Origin: JAGMXM01 sp964458325
GTDB taxonomy: Bacteria; Verrucomicrobiota; Verrucomicrobiia; Limisphaerales; UBA1319
Assembly: GCA_964458325.1 (NCBI GenBank)
Contig: CAYWIM010000014.1
Coordinates: 1 to 59,755 of the forward strand
Reading direction: 5' to 3'
Length of the DNA stretch: 59,755 nucleotides
The translations under genes were made by a program, and so were the position numbers. The notes under the pieces were generated by a model that did not search any database, was not told where the DNA came from, and saw nothing but the letters and a program-made list of their open reading frames with translations. The number at the start of each line of letters is the position of its first letter. The first letter of the stretch is position 1. Shown here piece by piece: positions 26,717 to 35,564 of the stretch.

Positions 26717-29628
26717 TCGAAGATTTGCACTCGATGGATTTCGAGCTTGTCTACCTTGCGGCTCTGACTCGAGCCGGGCTCAAACCGCTGAGCCGCTGGG
26801 AAGACACGTTTGATTCAAACACGGAAACCGATCTTCGCGCCTTTGGACTCCAGACTCGAGTCATCGAGCGCTCCGTCCGGTCCGGACCGCCCGTCCGCGA
26901 GCTGATCTTCAGCCGCTCGAGCCCATGCCTGGCACAATATGCGTCCTGTTTCGATCGATCGCCCGTTGCTCATGATCGGGCCGCGATGCGCATTGAAGGC
27001 CGGCTATTCGGCTATCCCTCCTGCTGCATCGAAAGCTTCATCGCCCAAGGGTATGCCCGCCATGCCTTGCGCCGCACCGACCAGCGCATCCTGTTCCATT
27101 GGGCCTGCCCGAACTGCCAGATCACCCCGCTGCTCCTGCCCCGTTATCGCTCGGTGTTCCGCCAGTGCCGGAAAGACAGGCGCCTCCGCTACCGATCCCC
27201 CCAATCCGACCCGTCCGCGTCCGGATCCCATCAGCCCCGGGCCCGTCTCGCATGGGCGAAGTCGATCTCCATCGCCGCCTTGGGATCCTGCGCGGCCGCC
27301 GCCGGGCTCGATGGCTCCCCGGCCGATCCGCACTGGTTGCCCCTCTACACTTTCACCGATCCCGACGCCGATCTGCTCGCGTCCTCCGAAGAGTCCATCC
27401 TCGGTTCCAACCCGGATCTGTTCGACGAAAACCTGAATCTCGTCCCGGACGGAGCCGACCTCGCCCTCACGCTATCGGCCCACATCGATGCTCTTTCGGA
27501 CAAGCCATCTGCGACCCGCCCCTACCTGGTCCGCCAGTTGACCTACGGGCTGGAGTCCTGCTCGATCTGCGGCGCAACCGCCAACATGGGGTTCGTCACC
27601 ATTGTCAATCCCCTCGAAAACCAGAAGATCGACATCCCCTGCATCAGCAAGCATTTCATGGAGCATGGCAGCTTCTCCTACTCGGGCAGCGTCCATTCCG
27701 GACGGCTCAATCCGCCCCTTCTACGCCACGTGCTCGCCAGCGCCGGCCTCGGCCATTTCCTGGCCGAACCGCCGGAAACCGACATGGACGACGACGGCCT
27801 TCGCAACCAGGAGGAACCTCTCTTCAATACAGATCCGGCCGTCCGCGACAGCGATGCCAACGGCCTCATCGACGGAATCGACGAGATCCGAAAGCTCCGC
27901 GCCCAGCTCGATGACCTCCCCCGCGCCGCCAGCCCGGAATCCGGACCGAAAGATCGGCCTTTCATCGTCGAACATCCGATGGACGGCATCGAAACCTGCC
28001 CGCGCTGCGGCGAGCGCATAGTGATGGGCATCTGGGACGTGATCCATCCCTCCAGCGGCGCCAGCATCTCGATCTCCTCGATGGCCCTGCACTTCATGCA
28101 GCATGGCGGGCCCTCCTGGCAGGGCGGCCAGCTGATGGAAGGCCAGGGCCGGATCGACCCCCGCCACCTCCAGGCGGTCCTGACCGGCCAAGGCGATGGC
28201 CACCGGCCCCCCGTCCAGCCCGATGCCGACGCCGACCTCATCGCCGATCCCGAGGAGATCGAGCTCGGCTCGAACCCGGAGAACGCCGACGAAAACAGCA
28301 ACCAAACGCCCGACGGCATCGACCTGGCGCGCCAAACGGCCGCCCAGATCGCCGCCCTGCCCCCCGGCCCCACCAACCTCCCCATCTACCGCCTCGATTT
28401 CCTCCTCCGCGGCCTCGAACGATGCGACATCTGCGGCGCCACGGTCAACATGGGGCACCTGACCGTTGTCAACTCCGCAGCGGACCTCTACTCGCCTCTG
28501 CCTTACCTCGCCCTCCATTGCCTCGAACACGGCAGCTTCTCCTACGCGGGCAACGTCCACGGCGCCGGCCGGCTCGATGTGCCTCTCCTCCTTCAAACGC
28601 TGCAATCGGCCGGCCCCAGCCATCAGCAGCCTGCCCAACCCGATGCCGACCACGACGGCCTCGAAGATTCCGAGGAGCCTTTCTTCCATTGCAAGGATCA
28701 AGCGCCCGATACCGACCTCGATGGCGTCCCGGACGGTTTCCAGGTCGCGCTCGCCCTCGAGAGAGCCATTGCCGCGCTCCCGCGCACCCCCCATGACTCC
28801 ACCTTCGCGACCGAACATCCCGCCGCCGCCTCCGTGCCCTGCAGCGTCTGCGGCGTACCCATCAATGCGGGCAGCCTCGATATCGTCAACCCGCGCGAAC
28901 ACCTCACCGTGACCCTGCCTTGCATGGCCCTCCATTTCTTGCGCCACGGAAGCCTCGCATCGCCTCCCCAGCAGCGCATCAATCCGCGCCTGATCGACAT
29001 TGCCCTCGACGGCGACGGCTCCTCCCACCTCGTGCTCGGCCCCGATGACGCCGATAGGGATGGATTGTCCGCACTCGAGGAGGCGTTCTTCGGGACCTTG
29101 CCCGACGCGACTGACAGCAACGGCGACGGCATCCCCGATGGCGCCGGCCTGGCCCGCGAGCTCCATCGCCGCATCCAAGCCCTGCCCGCCGGCCCCCACC
29201 CCGGCGGCCGCTACCAAGTCCACGCCATCGCCAAGTGCGAGGCCCCCTGCCCGGTCTGCGGCGAGAGCATCAACTGCGGCCACGTCACGCTCGTCAACTC
29301 GTGGGCCAACCTCTCGATGGAGATCTCGTTCATGAACCTCCATTTCCTCGAACGGGGCAGCCTGGCCTCATCGGCCGGCGGACGCATCGATCCCATCCAA
29401 TTGACGGCCCTGCTCGAATCCGCTGTGACCCTTTATTGGGACGAACAAGGCCTGCGGCTGCGCTGGCGCGGCCTGCCCGGGCGGACCTACCAGATCTACA
29501 CCGCCGCAACCGTCATCGGCCCATGGAATCCAGGCCCTGTGTTCTCCGGCACGGGCGACATGCTAACATTCGACGAGCCGGCAGCCGCCGGCCAGCCCCA
29601 TAGATTCTGCCAGGTCCGCATGTGGTAA
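26713..29628 (+). CDS. Five-module Cys/His metal-binding repeat protein with GYPSCC N-domain
   Basis: A 971-residue protein of unrecognised architecture. Residues about 1-170 hold RLFGYPSCCIESF (100-105) and CPNC (132-135), reminiscent of the GYPxCC motif of DUF483-type proteins. A hydrophobic stretch (about 178-198, ending ALGSC like a lipobox) follows. Then come five tandem modules of 136-146 residues: a calcium-loop segment (for example DDDGLRNQEE, DADHDGLEDSEE, DRDGLSALEE), an ALP linker, then a zinc-ribbon-like C-x2-C-G and a HF-x2-HGS motif. Positions: C283/C286-H314/H318, C429/C432-H460/H464, C571/C574-H602/H606, C710/C713-H741/H745, C846/C849-H877/Arg881. First Cys to first His is 31 residues in all five. 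A beta-rich tail closes it. Start could also be GTG 26560. Confidence 0.65.
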   Translation: MIEDLHSMDFELVYLAALTRAGLKPLSRWEDTFDSNTETDLRAFGLQTRVIERSVRSGPPVRELIFSRSSPCLAQYASCFDRSPVAHDRAAMRIEGRLFGYPSCCIESFIAQGYARHALRRTDQRILFHWACPNCQITPLLLPRYRSVFRQCRKDRRLRYRSPQSDPSASGSHQPRARLAWAKSISIAALGSCAAAAGLDGSPADPHWLPLYTFTDPDADLLASSEESILGSNPDLFDENLNLVPDGADLALTLSAHIDALSDKPSATRPYLVRQLTYGLESCSICGATANMGFVTIVNPLENQKIDIPCISKHFMEHGSFSYSGSVHSGRLNPPLLRHVLASAGLGHFLAEPPETDMDDDGLRNQEEPLFNTDPAVRDSDANGLIDGIDEIRKLRAQLDDLPRAASPESGPKDRPFIVEHPMDGIETCPRCGERIVMGIWDVIHPSSGASISISSMALHFMQHGGPSWQGGQLMEGQGRIDPRHLQAVLTGQGDGHRPPVQPDADADLIADPEEIELGSNPENADENSNQTPDGIDLARQTAAQIAALPPGPTNLPIYRLDFLLRGLERCDICGATVNMGHLTVVNSAADLYSPLPYLALHCLEHGSFSYAGNVHGAGRLDVPLLLQTLQSAGPSHQQPAQPDADHDGLEDSEEPFFHCKDQAPDTDLDGVPDGFQVALALERAIAALPRTPHDSTFATEHPAAASVPCSVCGVPINAGSLDIVNPREHLTVTLPCMALHFLRHGSLASPPQQRINPRLIDIALDGDGSSHLVLGPDDADRDGLSALEEAFFGTLPDATDSNGDGIPDGAGLARELHRRIQALPAGPHPGGRYQVHAIAKCEAPCPVCGESINCGHVTLVNSWANLSMEISFMNLHFLERGSLASSAGGRIDPIQLTALLESAVTLYWDEQGLRLRWRGLPGRTYQIYTAATVIGPWNPGPVFSGTGDMLTFDEPAAAGQPHRFCQVRMW

Positions 29629-29630
29629 TC

Positions 29631-29781
29631 CGATCCGGACTGGTCATGCGCGGTTCCCTGCACGGTCCTCATCGCTCCCGAAGGCAGGATCATCCACCGC
29701 GAAATCGCCAGCCCTCGATCCCCTCGCCCTCCGCCGCGCCATCACAAACGCCATGAGCGCCCGCAAGCGTGGCGAGCCGCC
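29631..29781 (+). pseudogene. Relic of the 3' end of the redoxin gene
   Basis: About 150 bases closely match 30838-30989, the last 48 codons, stop and trailing bases of the redoxin gene that follows. Small indels and substitutions break the frame (for example ATCGGCAGC to ATCGCCAG). This is best explained as the surviving 3' end of an upstream tandem copy or a template-switch duplication. Confidence 0.85.
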
Positions 29782-29838
29782 GCAGCCGCTTTGTCTGGCG
29801 CCTGCCGCAGGCCGGTGGCGCATGTCCTGCAATCGTGT

Positions 29839-29844
29839 TATGAT
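29839..29844 (+). promoter_or_regulatory. Candidate -10 box of the redoxin gene
   Basis: TATGAT, seven bases before ATG 29852. The -35 position (TGGCGC at 29816) is poor. Confidence 0.3.
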
Positions 29845-29851
29845 CCCCCAT

Positions 29852-30982
29852 ATGGAATGGATTTGCCGCATGTTGATCGGTTTCGCGGTTGTCGGCGGTT
29901 TGCCGTGCCAGACTGCCTTCGCCGCCGAATCGCTTCCTCCCACGCTTCCCCTGGGCGCCCCTGCGCCTGATTTCCGGCTTCCAGGCGTCGATGGCCGCAC
30001 CTATGCCTTGGCGGACTTCGCCTCCGCCAAAGTCCTGGTCGTCCTCTTCACCTGCAACCACTGCCCCACCGCCCAATATTACGAGGAGCGCATCAAACAG
30101 CTCGCGGCCGATTACCAGAGCCGCGGAGTGGCGCTGGTTGCCATCTCCCCTAACGATCCCAACTCGGTCCGCCTCGACGAGCTCGGCTGGACCGATCTGG
30201 GCGATTCCTTCGCCGATATGAAAATCCGGGCTCGCGACCGGCAGTTCAATTTCCCCTACCTTTACGATGGCGAATCCGAAGCCGCATCGCGCGCCTATGG
30301 ACCCACCGCCACACCGCACGCATTCGTCTTCGATGCTGCGCGCCGGCTCCGCTACGTGGGACGGATCGACGATTCCGAGCGCGAACCCCAAGTCAAGGTC
30401 CGTTACGCCCGAGATGCCATCGAGGCGATCCTATCCGGCCGCGAGCCCGATGTCGCCCGCACCCGCGCCATCGGTTGCTCCGTCAAATGGGCCGGCAAAG
30501 GCGCCGCCGTGAAAAGCTACATGGAACGTCTGGCCGCCGAGCCGGTCTCCCTTCAGCCCGCCGATGCCGCTGCCCTCCAGGACCTCCGTCGAAACCAATC
30601 CGGAAAATTCCGCCTGGTGACTTTTTGGGCCACCTGGTGCGCTCCGTGCATCGCCGAGTTCCCCGAGTTCGTCACCATGCACCGCATGTACCGACACCGG
30701 GATTTCGAGCTGGTGACCGTCTCGTTAAACCGGCCCGACGAGCAAGCCTCCGTCCTCGAGTTCCTCAGGAAACAGCAGGCCTCCAATCGCAACCTGATCT
30801 TCGATTCTGCCCAGCGCGAACCGCTCATCGACGCATTCGATCCGGACTGGTCAGGCGCGGTGCCCTACACGGTCCTCCTCGATCCCGAAGGCAGGATCAT
30901 CCACCGCGAAATCGGCAGCATCGATCCCCTCGCCCTCCGCCGCGCCATCGTCGGCGCCATGAACGCCCGCAAGCCGTGGTGA
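29852..30982 (+). CDS. Exported double-thioredoxin-fold protein
   Basis: A 376-residue protein with a signal peptide (cleaved near AFAAES). The first domain (about 33-205) is AhpC/TSA-redoxin-like with FTCNHCPTA (Cys68 and Cys71) and a YGPTATPHAFVFD cis-Pro segment. The second (about 240-375) is thioredoxin-like with FWATWCAPC (about 258-266) and VPYTVLLDPEGRI. It could shuttle electrons or oxidise/isomerise thiols in the periplasm; the two CxxC centres in one chain suggest an internal relay. The upstream copy of its 3' end is broken. The start at 29852 follows a -10-like box by seven bases. Confidence 0.85.
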   Translation: MEWICRMLIGFAVVGGLPCQTAFAAESLPPTLPLGAPAPDFRLPGVDGRTYALADFASAKVLVVLFTCNHCPTAQYYEERIKQLAADYQSRGVALVAISPNDPNSVRLDELGWTDLGDSFADMKIRARDRQFNFPYLYDGESEAASRAYGPTATPHAFVFDAARRLRYVGRIDDSEREPQVKVRYARDAIEAILSGREPDVARTRAIGCSVKWAGKGAAVKSYMERLAAEPVSLQPADAAALQDLRRNQSGKFRLVTFWATWCAPCIAEFPEFVTMHRMYRHRDFELVTVSLNRPDEQASVLEFLRKQQASNRNLIFDSAQREPLIDAFDPDWSGAVPYTVLLDPEGRIIHREIGSIDPLALRRAIVGAMNARKPW

Positions 30983-30991
30983 GCCGCCCCC

Positions 30992-31759
30992 CTACCAGCG
31001 GCGGCAGCGCAACCCGATTGCGGCGCATCCCAAAAGGACCAGACCGATTGTCGATGGCTCGGGCACGATCGCGAAGCCGGCGATAAACGTCTCGTTCCAG
31101 TTCGAGGCGACTGTCGCCCCCTGATAGGTGGCGCCGTAGAGCGCCACCACGTCATCGTTATCGCTGAGCTGGATCACCACCTCGCTGGCGCCGTCCGAGC
31201 GGAACGAAAACGTCGAGGTCACCGGCTCCGTGGGTCCCACGGGGACGGGGACCGCCGCGCGATCCTTGCTGAAGACCGGCCCCGTATTCCAGCTCTGGGC
31301 GAGATCGTCCACGACCAGCCGATTGGCGCCATCGGCGTCCGATACCTGGATATCGATCGAGGGCTTGGCATCCCGGTTGGCATCGTGATGCCACATGGTC
31401 ATCTGATATTCGCCCGCATCGAGCCCCTGGATCCGCATCACGATCGGATCGGGCGATTTGAAGGCCGTGGTCAGCATCTGGGCCAGAGGCACGCTCGGGT
31501 CCACCGTGCTCCGCAGACGCGTGTCGGTCTTGTCGATCCCCACCGTGAAGGAGTCGTCAAAATCCGCCGAGAAACCCTGGGAAAGAGCCGCGCCGCCCAA
31601 TCGATCCGGCGTGATCCAGCCGGTCCATCCCTCCTGCGTCGGCGCCTGGGGCCCTCCCGTGTTCGATCCGCCCACGTCCACTCTGATTTCACCCAGGGCC
31701 GCAACCGCGCAAGCCATCCCAAGCACTGCCACCCCGCCACCGAGTATTCGTTTCATCAT
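30992..31759 (-). CDS. PEP-CTERM sorting-domain protein
   Basis: A 255-residue exported protein. After a signal peptide (VAVLGMACAVAALG) the body is beta-rich without known enzyme motifs, and the C-terminus is VPEPSTIGLVLLGCAAIGLR followed by basic residues: the PEP motif, one transmembrane stretch and an Arg cluster that direct processing by exosortase. It should be sorted to the cell surface or matrix. MMKR at 31759 or MKR at 31756 both fit; a GAGAGGG lies just upstream. It is convergent with the redoxin gene. Confidence 0.9.
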   Translation of the reverse strand: MMKRILGGGVAVLGMACAVAALGEIRVDVGGSNTGGPQAPTQEGWTGWITPDRLGGAALSQGFSADFDDSFTVGIDKTDTRLRSTVDPSVPLAQMLTTAFKSPDPIVMRIQGLDAGEYQMTMWHHDANRDAKPSIDIQVSDADGANRLVVDDLAQSWNTGPVFSKDRAAVPVPVGPTEPVTSTFSFRSDGASEVVIQLSDNDDVVALYGATYQGATVASNWNETFIAGFAIVPEPSTIGLVLLGCAAIGLRCRRW

Positions 31760-31980
31760 GGATCTTCCCTCTCCAATGAAATTGGCTAATGTTATCAATA
31801 AAAACGCGATTGAATTGGCTCACATTTTTCGAAAATGTCAATCCTCTTTTAATCCATTGAAACAGCAAACCGTTTGCCCTTTCATTTTGCGCATTTTGTG
31901 CTTGCGTCAGCCCGCCAGCAACCTATGATCATTTTCACATTGCCTAAGCCTATGCTGATCAACTAACCACGAAGATCCAT
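31760..31980. other. AT-rich divergent intergenic region
   Basis: Between the PEP-CTERM and porin genes. It is clearly richer in A and T than its surroundings. It contains two AATTGGCT words 30 bases apart (31781 and 31814), and a 6-bp-arm palindrome GCAAAC-C-GTTTGC at 31865-31877 that, read on the minus strand, also has GG and GC at sigma-54 spacing. No gene is seen. Confidence 0.6.
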
Positions 31981-33522
31981 ATGCCATCCCCTTCATTGCG
32001 CCACCTAATCGTGTTGTGCTCCCTTGCGGCTGGAATGGTCGCGGGCCAGGCCCAGTCTGCTTCCGTCGGGCTGCCCGCACCTCCCAAAGCCCCGCCTGCA
32101 GGCGCCCCCCCTCCGCAACTCTCGCCCACCGAACAATGGATCAAGAACGCCAAGACACCCGCCTCCTGGTTCTCCTGGGGCGCAGACCTGCGGATCCGCG
32201 ACGAGTATTACGACAACATCGTCAGCCTGACCGACAACGCCCGGTGGAGCGCCCAAAACGTCATCCGCTTCCGGGGGCGGGTCTGGGCGTCCGCCACGCC
32301 GTTCGAGGGAGTCAGCTTGAACACCCGGCTGGCAGCCGAGCCGCGCGAATGGACGCGGCCAGCCTTCACCGGAAATTACCGCCACCCGCATGGCCCCGGC
32401 GGCGCGGATGACACCGGCGGCCAAGGCATGGAATGGCGCTATGGCATCTTCGATAACTTGAACCTCAAATGGACCAACGCCTTCGGCGCCCCCCTGAACC
32501 TCACCCTCGGACGCCAGGACATGATGTTTGGCGATTACTGGAACTGGTGGCTCGTCGCCGATGGCACTCCCGGTGACGGCTCCTGGACCTACTTCCTTGA
32601 TAGCGCCCGCGCAACGCTGGACGCCAAGGAAATCAAGACCAAGTTCGACTTGGTCTACCTATACCAGAACGCCCGGCCCGATGCCTGGCTGCCGACTCTC
32701 GATGATCCCGGCCCCTCCATCGATAATGCCGCAGGCTACGGACTGTCCGAGCAAAACGAGCAGGGCGTGATCCTTTACGCATCCAACAAGTCGCTCAACA
32801 ACACGACAATCGACGGGTACTTCATCTACAAGGGCGATGACAAGGAATTCGCCAACGGCGATGACGCCGACATCTACACCTTCGGCGCCAAGATCGCAGG
32901 CGCCTTTGCCGAACACTGGTCTTATTCTCTCGAGGGCGCTTACCAGCTCGGCAATAAAAAGGATCCAACGGTGAAAACGCCGGTCGACGTCAGCGGCAAC
33001 CGGCGCGACATCAACGCCTATGGCGGCAATGCCCGGCTCAGCTACCTGTTCAAGGATTCGCTCAACAACCAGGCGCATTTGGTGTATGAATACCTCTCGG
33101 GCGACGATCCAGACACGCAGGGCGATGACGAGATGTTCGATGTGCTCTGGGGACGCTGGCCCCGCTTCAGCGAGCTCTACATTTACTCCTTCGCGACGGA
33201 AACCAGCGGCAAGGTCGCCCAGGTCAACAACATCCAGCGCATCGGCGCCGGCTGGACGATGTCCCCGGCGAAAGACCTTCATCTGGGCGCCTATTACAAC
33301 GCTTGGTTTGCACCGCAAGAAACGCCCACGCGCGCCTTGGATGCCACCTTGTTTTCCAGGAACGGCGATTTCCGCGGCCACTTCCTCCAGAGTGTGTTGA
33401 CCTACACCATCAGCCGCCATGTCAAAGCCCACCTCTGGGCCGAGTTCGTCTGGCCGGGCGATTATTACGCGTCGCGCGATTTCATGATGTTCTTGCGCCC
33501 GGAAATCTACTTCACTTTCTAG
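31981..33522 (+). CDS. Outer-membrane beta-barrel porin, alginate-export type
   Basis: A 513-residue outer-membrane protein with a signal peptide and a Pro-rich linker (PPKAPPAGAPPPQ). From about residue 60 it reads as alternating amphipathic strands with family features of alginate export proteins: WGADLRIRDEYYDN, VIRFRGRVWASATP, LTLGRQDMMFGDYW. The last residue is Phe (YFTF), the outer-membrane assembly signature. It is probably a channel for an oligosaccharide or acid. Its stop shares the palindrome CTAG with the stop of the convergent epimerase gene. Confidence 0.8.
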   Translation: MPSPSLRHLIVLCSLAAGMVAGQAQSASVGLPAPPKAPPAGAPPPQLSPTEQWIKNAKTPASWFSWGADLRIRDEYYDNIVSLTDNARWSAQNVIRFRGRVWASATPFEGVSLNTRLAAEPREWTRPAFTGNYRHPHGPGGADDTGGQGMEWRYGIFDNLNLKWTNAFGAPLNLTLGRQDMMFGDYWNWWLVADGTPGDGSWTYFLDSARATLDAKEIKTKFDLVYLYQNARPDAWLPTLDDPGPSIDNAAGYGLSEQNEQGVILYASNKSLNNTTIDGYFIYKGDDKEFANGDDADIYTFGAKIAGAFAEHWSYSLEGAYQLGNKKDPTVKTPVDVSGNRRDINAYGGNARLSYLFKDSLNNQAHLVYEYLSGDDPDTQGDDEMFDVLWGRWPRFSELYIYSFATETSGKVAQVNNIQRIGAGWTMSPAKDLHLGAYYNAWFAPQETPTRALDATLFSRNGDFRGHFLQSVLTYTISRHVKAHLWAEFVWPGDYYASRDFMMFLRPEIYFTF

Positions 33523-34820
33523 CCGCGCGGCGGCCCGAAGCCGGGATCGAATGTCTCGATCAGCTTGAGGATGGCCCGCACATCGTGGTAGTTGGCTTTC
33601 CAGTTGTGGGCCAGCGACCGCTGCTTGGGCCGGCCGTCGGCCGCGACCGTGTCCATCCAGATGCCCGTTCGCGGATCGGTCTGGTGCTGCTGGACGAAAT
33701 CCAGGAGCGAGTTCAGCGCCTTGGAATAGGCCGGCGTCGGCCGGTGCGCCAGCGCGTCGCTCAATGCCGCCAGCATCTCCGATTGCACCCACCAGATCTT
33801 GTCGGTCTGGGTCGCGGGCTCATCGCCCATCCCCCGCGCGTACAACCCACCCCGCTCGTGGTCATATCCGTATCTCAGCGCGTGATCCAGATGCGCCGTG
33901 AAATGGCTCCACGATGGACGCCTCCCCAACACCTGCTCCGCCCGGATCATCAACCACGCGAACTCGACGTTGTGCCCGTACGACAGCCCCGCGCTCGAAG
34001 GGGCGCTCACCGGCTTCCAGTCCAGCTGCCGGTGAAAGCATGATTCGCCCGCCCGCCGCGGATAGAAATAACGCCGGTTCAGCCGCAGCGCCTCCTCGAG
34101 AGACGACCGAACATCCGCGTTCCCGGTGGCTTCGTAGAGCTCGGTCAGGGCTTCCATCCAGTGCAAATGGGTGTTGGCGCTCTTGTACCCGGCCACCTCG
34201 ACCACCGCCTCCGGCTCCGGCGACAAAATGGGCGACCAATCCCGACGGAAATGCTCGATCCATCCCCCTCGCCCGCCATCATGGCTCCGGCGCTGGATCA
34301 GCCCGTATAATTCCATCGCCTGCCCCAGACAGTTTGAATCGCCGCCCGCCCGATACAGCTCGACCAGTGCGTACACGGCAAAGGATTGTCCATAGATGAT
34401 CTTCCGGTCGTTCCGCGGTTTGCCATCGGGCGTGACCGTCCAGAAATACCCCCCATGTGCCGGATCCAGAAATCGCTCGGTGAGGAACCGCCATCCCTGC
34501 CGCGCAGCCTCGAGGTAATCGCGCTTCTCATCGCTGAATCCATACCGGTGCGCGCGGGCAAACGTCCAGATCATCCGCGTCTGGCCGACCAGTTGTTTCT
34601 CGGTCAGCGGCTGGGGCTTCCCGCTGCCATCGTCCGCCAGACGGTATCCACCGGCTTCCCGGTCCTGAGCCGTGTCATGCCAATAGGGCAGGATCGAATT
34701 TGCGAGCCGATCCCGCCACTCCTGCGCGATGCGGAGCCGATCGGGCTCCGCCGCCCGCCCGGCCGCACCCGAGGCGCATCCGAGCGCCGCGCAGGCCCAT
34801 AACCCAATCCACAGGTTCAT
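33519..34820 (-). CDS. AGE-family sugar epimerase, exported
   Basis: A 433-residue (alpha/alpha)6-barrel protein of the N-acylglucosamine 2-epimerase/cellobiose 2-epimerase family. Signature segments: NTHLHWMEALTELYEA, SYGHNVEFAWLM, KIWWVQSEMLAAL and NWKANYHDVRA, with the conserved His residues that act as general acid/base. An N-terminal signal with ACAALGC suggests export, which is not usual for this family. It probably isomerises a mannose- or cellobiose-type sugar in the envelope. ATG 34820 lies seven bases from a -10 box; ATG 34829 overlaps it. Confidence 0.8.
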   Translation of the reverse strand: MNLWIGLWACAALGCASGAAGRAAEPDRLRIAQEWRDRLANSILPYWHDTAQDREAGGYRLADDGSGKPQPLTEKQLVGQTRMIWTFARAHRYGFSDEKRDYLEAARQGWRFLTERFLDPAHGGYFWTVTPDGKPRNDRKIIYGQSFAVYALVELYRAGGDSNCLGQAMELYGLIQRRSHDGGRGGWIEHFRRDWSPILSPEPEAVVEVAGYKSANTHLHWMEALTELYEATGNADVRSSLEEALRLNRRYFYPRRAGESCFHRQLDWKPVSAPSSAGLSYGHNVEFAWLMIRAEQVLGRRPSWSHFTAHLDHALRYGYDHERGGLYARGMGDEPATQTDKIWWVQSEMLAALSDALAHRPTPAYSKALNSLLDFVQQHQTDPRTGIWMDTVAADGRPKQRSLAHNWKANYHDVRAILKLIETFDPGFGPPRG

Positions 34821-34827
34821 AGGTTCC

Positions 34828-34856
34828 ATTAAACCCCCTGCTCCAAAGGCCGGCAA
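34828..34856 (-). promoter_or_regulatory. Candidate promoter of the AGE epimerase gene, leaderless geometry
   Basis: Minus strand TTGCCG, 17 bp, TTTAAT, then seven bases to ATG 34820. Confidence 0.5.
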
Positions 34857-34985
34857 GCGGCGATTCGATCCGCGATGCGCTCATCGGCGACTGAATTTCC
34901 GCTTGCTCCAGCGAATGTGCGGGATTACGGTCCCGAGCTAGTCGTCAGAGATCGGACATGAGGCCGATCGGCTGGACGGCCGTGT

Positions 34986-35564
34986 ATGGGGCAAGCGAAC
35001 AACTCAAGTCATCACGCACTGTTTTATCGGATGGTCATTCGGCGCCCGCTGCAGCTGGGCGCCGTAGCACCTAGCTCCCCCGAACTGGCGCGGGCCATGG
35101 CCCAGTGGGTTCCCACCGGCGATGGGGTGTTCGTGCTCGAGCTGGGCCCCGGCACCGGAGCCGTCACCGAAGCCCTTCTCGAACGCGGGCTTCCACCGCC
35201 CCACTTGGTTGCCATCGAGAAATCCCCCGAGATGGCCACCCACCTCCGCCAACGATTTCCCGGCGCCATCATCATCACCGGCGACGCCACCCATACTCGT
35301 TCCCTGGTGGCAAGCGCCGCCCCTCAGGCCGCTTCCTTCGCCCTGGTGATCTGCGGGATTCCCCTCATGAATTTCCCGCTCCAAACCACCCGCCATATCG
35401 CCTCCGAAATCCGCCAGGTCCTCCAGCCCGGCGGCAAGCTCATCCAGTTCTCCTATCATATCTGGAAAAAAAGGAGCTCCACCTTCGCCGATCTCCAATA
35501 CTGCACCTCGCGCGTCGTCTGGTCCAACTTCCCCCCCGCGCGCGTGACCGTCTACCAGAAATAG
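34986..35564 (+). CDS. Phospholipid N-methyltransferase-like SAM enzyme
   Basis: A 192-residue class I methyltransferase with VFVLELGPGTGAVTEALLER (SAM-binding motif I) and VAIEKSPEMATHLRQRFP (acidic loop). The opening RMVIRRPLQLGAVAPSSPELARAMA matches the PmtA-type phosphatidylethanolamine and ornithine-lipid methyltransferases, which methylate lipid head groups at the membrane. GIPLMNFP sits in the motif IV position. The substrate is inferred from family only. Confidence 0.75.
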   Translation: MGQANNSSHHALFYRMVIRRPLQLGAVAPSSPELARAMAQWVPTGDGVFVLELGPGTGAVTEALLERGLPPPHLVAIEKSPEMATHLRQRFPGAIIITGDATHTRSLVASAAPQAASFALVICGIPLMNFPLQTTRHIASEIRQVLQPGGKLIQFSYHIWKKRSSTFADLQYCTSRVVWSNFPPARVTVYQK

